11,015 bases of DNA from JANLTP01 sp031363055 (GCA_031363055.1 JANLTP010000033.1:1-11015), one strand, 5' to 3'; shown: positions 6,673 through 11,015, counted from the first letter of the stretch. Program-made: numbers and translations. The notes: generated from the letters alone by a model not told the origin.

Positions 6673-7178
6673 CTGATATGGACGCCGAGTCGCTCAAGCA
6701 ACTGCGTTGGCTCGCCGACGTTGAAGCGATCAAACAGCTCAAGCACCGGTACTGCGGATTCTGCGACGCGGGTTACGACGCCGATTCGCTGGCGGCACTG
6801 TTCACCGAGGACGCGGTCTGGGACGGTGGGCCAATCGGTAGACATGACGGCCGTGAAGCCATTCGCACCTTTTTCCAGGGTTCGTCCAGGCGGGTGCCGT
6901 TTGCGCTGCACATGGTCATGAATCCGGTCATCGATGTGCAGGGTGACAGTGCAACGGGCAACTGGTATCTCTGGCAGCCACTTGTCTACGCGCTGCCGCC
7001 AGGGGAGGAGGCCTGGTGGTTGTCCGCGCGGTATGACGATGTCTATCGGCGTCAGCCGAACGGCTGGAAATTCGCCAAGGTAACGCTGTCGATCAAATTG
7101 CTTGCGCCGTACGACAAGGGGTTCGGGGAAACGCGGATCAACAATGTGTACGCGACACTGAAGCCTGCTTCCAGTTAG
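6669..7178 (+). CDS. SnoaL/NTF2-like domain protein
   Basis: A 169-residue soluble protein with the SnoaL_4/NTF2 cone-barrel pattern: an N-terminal helix ending in EAIKQLKHRYCGFCDAGYDA, then LAALFTEDAVWDGG, the G-x-H-x-G-R-E-A-I turn (GRHDGREAIRTFF), ALHMVMNP, ATGNWYLWQPLVY and WLSARYDDVYRRQPNGWKF. This fold serves polyketide cyclases, dehydratases, dehydrochlorinases and ring-hydroxylase small subunits, and often binds small hydrophobic ligands; the sequence alone does not choose among these. The ATG at 6669 overlaps the stop of the Usp remnant. It ends 28 bp before the convergent VapC stop. The gene appears complete and well kept. Confidence 0.85.
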   Translation: MTDMDAESLKQLRWLADVEAIKQLKHRYCGFCDAGYDADSLAALFTEDAVWDGGPIGRHDGREAIRTFFQGSSRRVPFALHMVMNPVIDVQGDSATGNWYLWQPLVYALPPGEEAWWLSARYDDVYRRQPNGWKFAKVTLSIKLLAPYDKGFGETRINNVYATLKPASS

Positions 7179-7206
7179 AGTTCAACCAAGATCGGCACTG
7201 GTTCCT

Positions 7207-7617
7207 CTAATGCCAGGGATTCACGAGCGTCAGTCCGGTGGCTTCGAAGTCCTTGGTATTGCGAGTCGCAAGAACGCAAGAATGCTCTCTTGCAATGGCT
7301 GCGATTTGCGCATCGGGAACTGACATGGGTCGACCCGCTGAGCGAGCGCTAGCCAAGATTTCGCCGTAAGCTAGCGCGGCTTGCACATCGTACGCGTAGG
7401 TTCGCTCGGCAAATCGGATGCGCCATTCCGATATCTGGACTTCAAGTTTTGATTTGCGCAGTCCGGCTTCAAGCTTGGCCACGCCGAACGCTAATTCGCC
7501 GATCGCAATCGACGTTATGTGGCTTTCTTCTTCATGCATCAAAAACCATCGCTCCACGGCGGCCTCGGGCAGCGCTTTCATCAGCTCCGAGAGCACGTTG
7601 GTGTCCAGAAGAATCAC
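7207..7617 (-). CDS. vapC: VapC/FitB-type PIN-domain toxin
   Basis: A 136-residue PIN-domain ribonuclease, probably acting on tRNA or rRNA as in other VapC toxins. The acidic metal-binding residues are all present: Asp5 in ILLDTNVLSELMK, Glu41 in SIAIGELAFG, Asp102 in MSVPDAQIAAIA, and the closing Asn/Asp pair in LATRNTKDFEATG (120-123). LVNPW at the end is typical of the FitB/StbB branch. The GTG start (7617-7615) overlaps the TGA of the antitoxin gene by the GTGA junction 7617-7614, so translation is coupled. Length and motifs suggest a working toxin. Confidence 0.9.
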   Translation of the reverse strand: MILLDTNVLSELMKALPEAAVERWFLMHEEESHITSIAIGELAFGVAKLEAGLRKSKLEVQISEWRIRFAERTYAYDVQAALAYGEILASARSAGRPMSVPDAQIAAIAREHSCVLATRNTKDFEATGLTLVNPWH

Positions 7618-7859
7618 AAATCAATGCCGTCGTGAGGTTTTCTGTTTTCAGCAATGAGTGAGTCGAGGTCGACATCGCTTACCGCGAGCGACTTGAGTCG
7701 TTTCAAAAACGATGCAGCGCTAGGTTGCGGGTGACGTACCGCATATTGCTCCAGCGCGTCCTCGACAATGGCGTGGATTGGCCGTTGTTCGCGTTTAGAC
7801 AATTGATGGGCAAGATCCCTTGCGCGAGCGCTGCGAACAGAAAGCTGTGGAGAGGTCAT
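7614..7859 (-). CDS. vapB: VapB-type antitoxin
   Basis: An 81-residue protein starting at ATG 7859. It has a short ribbon-helix-helix-like N-terminus (SPQLSVRSARARDLAHQLSK), then RPIHAIVEDALEQYAVRHP, and an acidic tail (VSDVDLDSLIAENRK) that would wrap the toxin. This is the VapB/Rv0623-like arrangement for a transcription-repressing antitoxin. A longer upstream extension is open in frame but reads through the promoter and has no protein-like features, so ATG 7859 is preferred. It directly overlaps vapC. The promoter, with its GGCAAGAT repeats, lies just upstream. Confidence 0.85.
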   Translation of the reverse strand: MTSPQLSVRSARARDLAHQLSKREQRPIHAIVEDALEQYAVRHPQPSAASFLKRLKSLAVSDVDLDSLIAENRKPHDGIDL

Positions 7860-7865
7860 GATGGC

Positions 7866-7897
7866 AATGTAGCATGGTGACGGCAAGATGGCAAGAT
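7866..7897 (-). promoter_or_regulatory. vapBC promoter with repeated operator-like units
   Basis: On the minus strand TTGCCA (7894-7889, five of six) and TACATT (7871-7866, four of six) are exactly 17 bp apart. The antitoxin ATG begins 6 bases past the -10, so the message would be leaderless or nearly so. The plus-strand 8-mer GGCAAGAT is repeated in tandem (7882-7889, 7890-7897) over the -35, and a related GGCAAT lies at 7863-7868. These are candidates for VapBC binding. Confidence 0.55.
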
Positions 7898-8089
7898 GGC
7901 GTTTCAATGGCGCGCTGCATGTCGCTGAGAATCGAGGCGGGCAAGGCCGTTCGCTCGACACGATTTAGAACCAATAAGCCAGGCTGGCCTTATTGCGATC
8001 GGGTCACTACGTACGAGATAGTTTCCGCGATGTTAAGCGCTGCGAGCGCTACGCGTTTTTGCTGCTCCGTTCGGACGGTGTGCAGCCCG

Positions 8090-8113
8090 TTAAGCTTCAG
8101 CTATGCGAGCCAG
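8090..8113 (-). pseudogene. Original 3' end of the 8364-8756 gene, cut off by the MITE
   Basis: If the element 8114-8380 and one CCAG copy are removed, the minus-strand reading frame of the unknown gene continues here as GCT CGC ATA GCT GAA GCT TAA, giving the ending LARIAEA and a stop at 8092-8090. This stretch is therefore the detached last codons of that gene. It is seen directly by joining the two flanks. Confidence 0.75.
8110..8113 (+). repeat. Target-site duplication CCAG, left copy
   Basis: CCAG directly precedes the left terminal inverted repeat of the MITE-like element and is repeated at 8381-8384 just after the right one. Four bases could match by chance, but joining the flanks across one copy restores an open gene end. 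Confidence 0.7.
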
Positions 8114-8173
8114 GAGCCTGTCGGGGTTAAGAATGGGTGCGCAGTTTGACCAGAAACGGATGATCGCGGTTGA

Positions 8174-8214
8174 CCTCCGAGGGGGTAATAGCGGGGCTAT
8201 TACCCCCTCGGAGG
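8174..8214. repeat. Perfect 19-bp hairpin (arm 1 cap)
   Basis: The left arm 8174-8192 and right arm 8196-8214 are exact complements around GGG. It includes a run GAGGGGGTAATAGC and its complement. No T-run follows on either strand, so it is not a standard terminator. Confidence 0.9.
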
Positions 8215-8280
8215 GCACACGTGAGGGCCGTTTTTGGTCAAACCCTCCGGGCGAAGAGTACCGGGCCGTCTGCCGCGTTA

Positions 8281-8320
8281 CGATTAGAGGTCGATATCAC
8301 GCGATATCGACCTCTAATCG
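8281..8320. repeat. Perfect 18-bp hairpin (arm 2 cap)
   Basis: Bases 8281-8298 (starting CGATTAGAGGTCGATATC) are exactly complementary to 8303-8320, with a 4-base ACGC loop. No T-run follows. Confidence 0.9.
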
Positions 8321-8363
8321 CGCCTTGCATCCAATCCCGGTACTCTTCGCTGCGCGCCCATTC

Positions 8364-8756
8364 TTAACCCCGACAGGCTCCCAGGGCCAGCAGATATTTC
8401 TCGCCGTGTGCATCGATTTGATCGCGCAATGCGTGGGTTTGCAGTACCGCCGGCAGCCCGTCAGCAAAGCTTGCGCGCGCGACGATTCTCGCCAGGCAAA
8501 GGTCCTGAACCTCTTCGGAAATCATTGGAGTGATGGGGCCGGACACTCGCACCGCCTCAAAACATGCAAACAATATGTTCAGCGCCACCTCAATGTCCTT
8601 CATCGAGACATTACTGATTGAGAGTGCCAGAACTGATGCCAACAAATTCGGTTGCGCGACGAAAAGCTCGTCCGCTAGACCTTCTTTCTCTTTGGACGAA
8701 AGCTGCTTAACCTTCGTCAGCGCGGTCGCAATATGCTGCTGCGAGATGCGAGTCAC
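8364..8756 (-). CDS. Unrecognised protein with MITE-altered C-terminus
   Basis: I do not recognise this 130-residue protein. It is mostly helical-looking and acidic to neutral, with no signal peptide, membrane segment or metal motif: TRISQQHIATALTKVKQLSS, an Ala/Leu/Ser-rich middle (NLLASVLALSISNVSMKDIE), CFEAVRVSGPITPMISEEVQ and DAHGEKYLLALGACRG. The GTG at 8756 is the first plausible start; the frame is open upstream into the SDR 3' end and no strong ribosome site is seen. It lies 35 bp after the intact SDR on the same strand, so the two are probably co-transcribed. The last residues GACRG and the stop come from the MITE's inverted repeat; the pre-insertion ending was LARIAEA. The change is only at the tip, so function may survive. 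Confidence 0.65.
   Translation of the reverse strand: MTRISQQHIATALTKVKQLSSKEKEGLADELFVAQPNLLASVLALSISNVSMKDIEVALNILFACFEAVRVSGPITPMISEEVQDLCLARIVARASFADGLPAVLQTHALRDQIDAHGEKYLLALGACRG
8381..8384 (+). repeat. Target-site duplication CCAG, right copy
   Basis: Matches 8110-8113 and borders the right terminal inverted repeat. It lies inside the coding sequence of the adjacent minus-strand gene. Confidence 0.7.
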
Positions 8757-8791
8757 TTCGACAATACCGCTGCGGGTTGGTGGCGCATCAA

Positions 8792-9559
8792 CTAAATCGT
8801 CAGGTAGCCGCCATCGGCGATCAAAATTGTTCCGGTGACAAAAGCGGCCATGTCGGAAGCGAGGAAAATCGCTGGGCCGACGAGGTCTTCCGGCTTGCCG
8901 GCGCGGCCCAGCGGGGTGTGGGTGATAAAGGTCTTGACCAGCTCCGGATTGCTGGCGCGCGTCTTCTCGTTCAGCGGCGTCTCGATGAAGCCGGGGCCGA
9001 TGGCGTTGACGCGCACGCCGTCCTTGCCGAGTTCGGCGGCGAGCGCCTTGGTGAAACCGAGTACGCCGTGCTTGGAGGCAGTATAGGCGGGCGAGCTCGG
9101 CGTGCGGACATGCACGAAGGACTGAATCGAACCAATATTGACGATACAGCCTTTGCTGGTCCGCACGGCTTCGAGAAACGAATAGGTGACGTTAAAAACG
9201 CCGGAAAGATTGATCGCGATGATATCTTCCCAGTCGTTGAACACGGCAAGCGCTGCGCCCAGCATGCCATTGCGCCGCGCGATACCGGCATTGTTGACCA
9301 GGATCGAAACCTGCCCGACTTGGGTCGCGATCTTTTTCGCGACCGCGACGCAGTCGTCGCGCTGGGTGACATCAAGCTCGAAACTCTCGGCCGCGCCGCC
9401 CGTGTTGCGGATCTCGCCGGCGACCCCGGCAGCAGCCTCGCCGTTGATGTCGAGCAACACCACCCGCGCGCCCTCGTGCGCGTAGCCGATTGCAATTGCG
9501 CGTCCGATGCCGGAACCGGCTCCGGTGATGACGGCGATCCGGTTTTGAAGAAGTGGCAT
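8792..9559 (-). CDS. SDR-family NAD-dependent oxidoreductase (intact, copy 3 of 3)
   Basis: A 255-residue classical short-chain dehydrogenase/reductase, a cytoplasmic enzyme oxidising or reducing an alcohol/ketone pair. All class motifs are present: TGAGSGIG cofactor loop (12-19), Asp37 at the end of strand 2 (VVLLDIN, favouring NAD over NADP), NNAG (89-92), catalytic Asn117, Ser144 (NIGSIQS), Tyr159 and Lys163 (YTASK), then PGFIETPL (189-196) and the C-terminal DGG (249-251). Length is typical. Substrate is unknown; the 3-oxoacyl-ACP reductase/glucose dehydrogenase-like branch is broad. The ATG at 9559 gives the canonical start seven residues before the first strand. It is the likely parent, or best-kept sister, of the fragments at 2464-2808 and 4279-4830. 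An unknown gene follows 35 bp downstream. Confidence 0.93.
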   Translation of the reverse strand: MPLLQNRIAVITGAGSGIGRAIAIGYAHEGARVVLLDINGEAAAGVAGEIRNTGGAAESFELDVTQRDDCVAVAKKIATQVGQVSILVNNAGIARRNGMLGAALAVFNDWEDIIAINLSGVFNVTYSFLEAVRTSKGCIVNIGSIQSFVHVRTPSSPAYTASKHGVLGFTKALAAELGKDGVRVNAIGPGFIETPLNEKTRASNPELVKTFITHTPLGRAGKPEDLVGPAIFLASDMAAFVTGTILIADGGYLTI

Positions 9560-9787
9560 GGCGGGTCTCGTTTGTTTTGCGTCTGTTTCGGAATTTTCCG
9601 CAGGTTAGCATGGGGCGCGACCCGAGGCGTGAAATCCGCAAAGCGCCGCTTCACCGCCTTTTGCGGGGCAAGCTGGGTTGAAGTCCACCGCATCCGAGAG
9701 CGGCCCTTGGCCAGGATCTATAAGACCCTCCGCTCCGTGGGTCAGTGCGATCTCTTGTATTTATGCGTACAGTCGTGTAAAAACTAA
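9560..9787. other. Intergenic region between the intact SDR gene and ccdAB
   Basis: Divergent spacer of 228 bp. I see no gene. A weak 7-bp inverted repeat, CCGCAAA (9636-9642) and TTTGCGG (9660-9666), is present without a T-run. No convincing promoter for the SDR gene was found; TAACCT at about 9607-9602 on the minus strand is a poor -10 candidate. Confidence 0.4.
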
Positions 9788-9821
9788 ATGAGCATTTGTG
9801 ATGCGCATACAATGCGCGCAT
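9788..9821 (+). promoter_or_regulatory. Tandem palindromic operators and -10 of ccdAB
   Basis: Three ATG-n-CAT sites stand in a row: ATGAGCAT (9788-9795, imperfect), ATGCGCAT (9801-9808, perfect palindrome) and ATGCGCGCAT (9812-9821, perfect palindrome). A -10-like TACAAT (9808-9813) sits between the last two. No good -35 is seen at 16-18 bp. CcdA with CcdB is known to bind multiple short palindromes over its own promoter, so these are the expected autoregulatory sites; binding is inferred. Confidence 0.55.
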
Positions 9822-9848
9822 CTTTATCCTCATTCGTAGGAGAAATTG

Positions 9849-10088
9849 ATGTTTCGCTTCGAGAATGGGCCCAAGAAGGCCACTAATCTATCGCTTAACG
9901 CCAGCGTGCTGGAAGCCGCTCGGGCATTGGGCATGAATATTTCCCAAACCGTTGATGAGCTGCTGGCCAAAGAAGTGAGGCGGCGATATTGGCTACAGTG
10001 GAACGAAGAGAACAAGGAAGCGATAGATCATTACAACGCTCGCATTCAAGCCGAAGGCCTGCCTCTGGCGAAGTATCGTTCTTTTTAA
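9849..10088 (+). CDS. ccdA: CcdA-type antitoxin
   Basis: A 79-residue antitoxin. The N-terminal ribbon-helix-helix (ATNLSLNASVLEAARALGMN, ISQTVDELLAKEV) binds DNA as a dimer. The disordered C-terminal tail (WNEENKEAIDHYNARIQAEG, then LPLAKYRSF) is the part that pulls CcdB off gyrase; its WxxENxEAIxxYNxxxxxxGLPL pattern is diagnostic. A TTG is available at 9846, but AGGAG at 9838-9842 is 6 bases from the ATG at 9849, so the ATG is preferred. The ccdB start follows the stop by 11 bases. The gene appears intact. Confidence 0.92.
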   Translation: MFRFENGPKKATNLSLNASVLEAARALGMNISQTVDELLAKEVRRRYWLQWNEENKEAIDHYNARIQAEGLPLAKYRSF

Positions 10089-10099
10089 GCGGCGCAGCA

Positions 10100-10414
10100 G
10101 TGGCTAGATTCGATGTTTTTCCGCACCCAGATCCGGCGATGCGCTCGGTCACGCCGTTTTTGTTGGATATTCAAAACGACTACATTGATCAATTGCAAAG
10201 TCGTGTCGTGATTCCGCTGCGACTCGCCGCAGCTTTTGGTCCGGCGATGCGAGATTTGAATCCCCTGTTTGCCGTTTCCAAGTTGAAGGTGGTACTCGAT
10301 ACCGCTGCGTTGGCGGCTTTCCCAGTAAGTGGTTTGAAGAAACCTGTGATCAATTTGTCGTCGCAAAGCCAAGACATCGTGTCAGCCTTGAATACGCTTT
10401 TTGGGTCTTATTGA
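10100..10414 (+). CDS. ccdB: CcdB-type gyrase-poisoning toxin
   Basis: A 104-residue toxin expected to trap DNA gyrase (GyrA) on cut DNA. It begins at GTG 10100 with MARFDVFPHPDPAMRSVTPF, followed by LLDIQNDYIDQLQSRVVIPL, the classical CcdB opening (Q-xx-x-Y…P…LLDVQ.D.L..L..RVVVPL). The C-terminus, INLSSQSQDIVSALNTLFGSY, matches the helix whose residues contact gyrase in plasmid F CcdB (W-G-I there; F-G-S here). The family's usual Trp is Phe and the ending is slightly longer, so potency is uncertain. It forms an operon with ccdA. The ATG at 10112 would remove the conserved first strand, so the GTG is preferred. Confidence 0.9.
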   Translation: MARFDVFPHPDPAMRSVTPFLLDIQNDYIDQLQSRVVIPLRLAAAFGPAMRDLNPLFAVSKLKVVLDTAALAAFPVSGLKKPVINLSSQSQDIVSALNTLFGSY

Positions 10415-10475
10415 TTCCTGTCTGCTCCATCGGCCTGATTCGAAGACCAGGCGAGCCACGCGGGTGCGCAATTTA

Positions 10476-10504
10476 TTGCCGCTTGTAATTTCAAGAAATA
10501 TGCA
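10476..10504 (+). promoter_or_regulatory. Candidate promoter of the riboswitch-dadA transcript
   Basis: TTGCCG (10476-10481) and TATGCA (10499-10504) are 17 bp apart, placing transcription start near 10511, just ahead of the first aptamer. Both boxes are only partial matches, so this is chosen largely by position. Confidence 0.35.
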
Positions 10505-10516
10505 TTAAAGTGCACG

Positions 10517-10716
10517 CCAGCAGGAGAGAGAGTCTTGTCGCCATGACAAAACAAGACTCCACCGAAGGCGCAAACTCCCATACACGCTCAGGTGTCCGTT
10601 ACTGCTGGTTTTGTTGACGCCGTCTGGAGAGACACCTTGCGCGCAAGGTGCACCGAAGGAGCAAGTATCTGGCCAGGGGCCCGGTATGAATCTCTCAGGT
10701 ACCAAGGACAGGGGGA
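10517..10716 (+). ncRNA. Tandem (two-aptamer) glycine riboswitch
   Basis: Aptamer 1 (10517-10608): the P1 halves CCAGCAG (10517-10523) and CTGCTGG (10602-10608) are exact complements; GGAGAGA follows; stem AGTCTTGT (10531-10538) pairs perfectly with ACAAGACT (10551-10558); then the core CACCGAAGGCGCAA and GCTCAGG. A U-rich linker TTTTGTTGACGCC leads to aptamer 2 (about 10622-10716): TGGAGAGA, the self-complementary stem CACCTTGC/GCAAGGTG (10633-10640, 10643-10650), CACCGAAGGAGCAA, then TCTCTCAGGTACCAAGGACA ending in GGGGG. These are the defining conserved blocks of the gcvT-type glycine riboswitch, present twice in the right order. It lies 87 bp before a dadA-like gene, which it presumably switches in response to glycine. 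Confidence 0.93.
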
Positions 10717-10734
10717 GCGGCACGGTTCAGTTTC

Positions 10735-10762
10735 GCCATCGATGCGCCACTTGAAAATGGCG
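10735..10762 (+). promoter_or_regulatory. Hairpin in the riboswitch expression platform
   Basis: CGCCAT (10735-10740) can pair with ATGGCG (10757-10762). It lies between the second aptamer and the dadA start and is not followed by a T-run, so it is not an intrinsic terminator. It may be one state of a translational switch. Confidence 0.3.
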
Positions 10763-10790
10763 GCGATTACGAGCTCGGGCCAGCCACTCT

Positions 10791-10804
10791 TTGGGGTTCC
10801 CCAA
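10791..10804 (+). promoter_or_regulatory. Start-site hairpin of dadA
   Basis: TTGGG (10791-10795) pairs with CCCAA (10800-10804) around GTTC. The last A is the A of the ATG, and the only Shine-Dalgarno-like run (GGGG, 10793-10796) is within the stem. No terminator is visible after the riboswitch, so control of translation start is the more likely mode. Confidence 0.4.
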
Positions 10805-11015
10805 TGCACGTTCTCGTTCTTGGCAGCGGTTTGCTGGGTGTCAGCTCTGCCTATTATCTTTCGCAACTCGGCCACGAGGTCACGGTCATTGATCGGCAGG
10901 CCAACCCCGCCGCCGAGACCAGTTTCGCCAATGGCGGCCAAATTTCGGTTAGCCACGCCGAACCTTGGGCCAACCCGAGCGCCCCGTTAAAGGTCTTGCA
11001 GTGCTTAGGCAAGGA
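10804..11015 (+). CDS. dadA: D-amino acid dehydrogenase (DadA-like), N-terminal part
   Basis: The gene runs off the right edge; 70 codons are visible. MHVLVLGSGLLGVSSAYYLS is an FAD-binding Rossmann start with GxGxxG at residues 7-12. VTVIDRQ closes the second strand, and ETSFANGGQISVSHAEPWAN is the DadA hallmark (ETS.AN.GQIS…A.PWA.P). DadA is a membrane-associated flavoenzyme that oxidises D-amino acids, mainly D-alanine, to 2-oxo acids and ammonia; the wider family includes glycine oxidases. The ATG at 10804 gives the expected first strand. A tandem glycine riboswitch precedes it and a small hairpin covers the start codon. The catalytic C-terminal domain is outside the window, so preference for D-alanine or glycine cannot be told. 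Confidence 0.88.
   Translation, partial: MHVLVLGSGLLGVSSAYYLSQLGHEVTVIDRQANPAAETSFANGGQISVSHAEPWANPSAPLKVLQCLGK

Larger units (their letters stand above)
8114..8380. mobile_element. 267-bp MITE-like element with nested inverted repeats
   Basis: The element begins GAGCCTGTCGGGGTTAAGAA and ends with its complement. The terminal inverted repeats are 31 bp (8114-8144 and 8350-8380) with one mismatch. Inside are two side arms. Arm 1 is a 16-bp stem with one mismatch (8144-8159 with 8228-8243) capped by a perfect 19-bp hairpin (8174-8192 with 8196-8214, loop GGG). Arm 2 is a perfect 15-bp stem (8251-8265 with 8336-8350) capped by a perfect 18-bp hairpin (8281-8298 with 8303-8320, loop ACGC). About three quarters of all bases can pair, forming a three-way junction. 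It is flanked by CCAG on both sides and encodes no credible protein. It therefore looks like a non-autonomous transposon that would need a transposase supplied elsewhere; I cannot name the parent IS family. Confidence 0.8.

Noticed and set aside
6387..6911. Extension of the MFS frame upstream of GTG 6386
   Set aside because: The extra 175 residues overlap the divergent SnoaL-like and Usp genes, look unlike protein, and precede the natural first membrane helix.
8053..8084. Hairpin GCTGC…GCAGC next to a T-run (8055-8059) as a terminator
   Set aside because: The T-run precedes the stem on the plus strand, and on the minus strand the stem is followed by A residues, so the order is wrong for termination.
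8114..8380. Intrinsic terminators formed by the strong hairpins
   Set aside because: Neither hairpin is followed by a T-run on either strand, and both belong to the larger nested repeat.
8113..8381. Integron attC site or retron RNA
   Set aside because: The ends do not fit the attC core pattern GTTRRRY/RYYYAAC, no integrase or reverse transcriptase is present, and the CCAG duplications with gene restoration favour a transposed element.
8777..9787. Plus-strand open frame of 336 codons
   Set aside because: It is antisense to the intact SDR gene with all its catalytic motifs; the reading is a shadow.
1..11015. CRISPR arrays, tRNA and rRNA genes
   Set aside because: No regularly spaced repeats and no tRNA- or rRNA-like conserved stretches were noticed by eye on either strand; a covariance-model scan was not possible.

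Overview
This is an 11 kb accessory stretch from a fairly GC-rich proteobacterium. A beta- or gammaproteobacterium is most likely: the DadA-type N-terminus, CcdAB, the HigB-like pair, the EcoEI-like HsdR and the IS91-type transposase all fit, but no ribosomal or marker gene is present to settle it. The window is a scrap-yard of toxin-antitoxin (TA) loci, truncated genes and mobile DNA between a few intact metabolic genes.

Layout. 1-435: 3' end of an IS91-family transposase gene and the non-coding end of that element. 436-2363 (-): a type I restriction hsdR gene, frameshifted near its 5' end and cut off at its 3' end where the IS91 material begins. 2464-2808 (-): fragment (copy 1) of an SDR dehydrogenase gene. 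2861-3535 (+): an intact HigBA-like TA operon with a palindromic operator. 3690-3953 (+): wreck of a DUF433/DUF5615 TA pair. 4106-4210 (+): FG-GAP-like scrap. 4279-4830 (-): SDR copy 2, internally deleted and fused at its 5' side to a second, truncated DUF5615/DUF433 pair (4836-5077, -). 5127-6386 (-): intact MFS transporter. 6520-7178 (+): a collapsed universal-stress-protein gene overlapping an intact SnoaL/NTF2-like gene. 7207-7859 (-): VapBC. 8114-8380: a highly structured 267-bp MITE-like element with 31-bp terminal inverted repeats and a 4-bp target duplication. 8364-9559 (-): intact SDR copy 3 followed by an unknown gene whose 3' end was replaced by the MITE. 9788-10414 (+): CcdAB with tandem palindromic operators. 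10476-11015 (+): a tandem glycine riboswitch leading into the start of a dadA-like gene.

How it fits together. Five TA loci, three intact and two broken, are interleaved with three copies of one SDR gene, only one of them intact. The likely history is repeated duplication, insertion and short-homology deletion around these modules. The best-supported new observation is the MITE. Removing it together with one CCAG target copy restores a sensible ending (LARIAEA) to the unknown gene, so this is a dated insertion event rather than just a set of hairpins. The second is a two-aptamer glycine riboswitch placed before a D-amino-acid dehydrogenase gene rather than the usual glycine cleavage operon.
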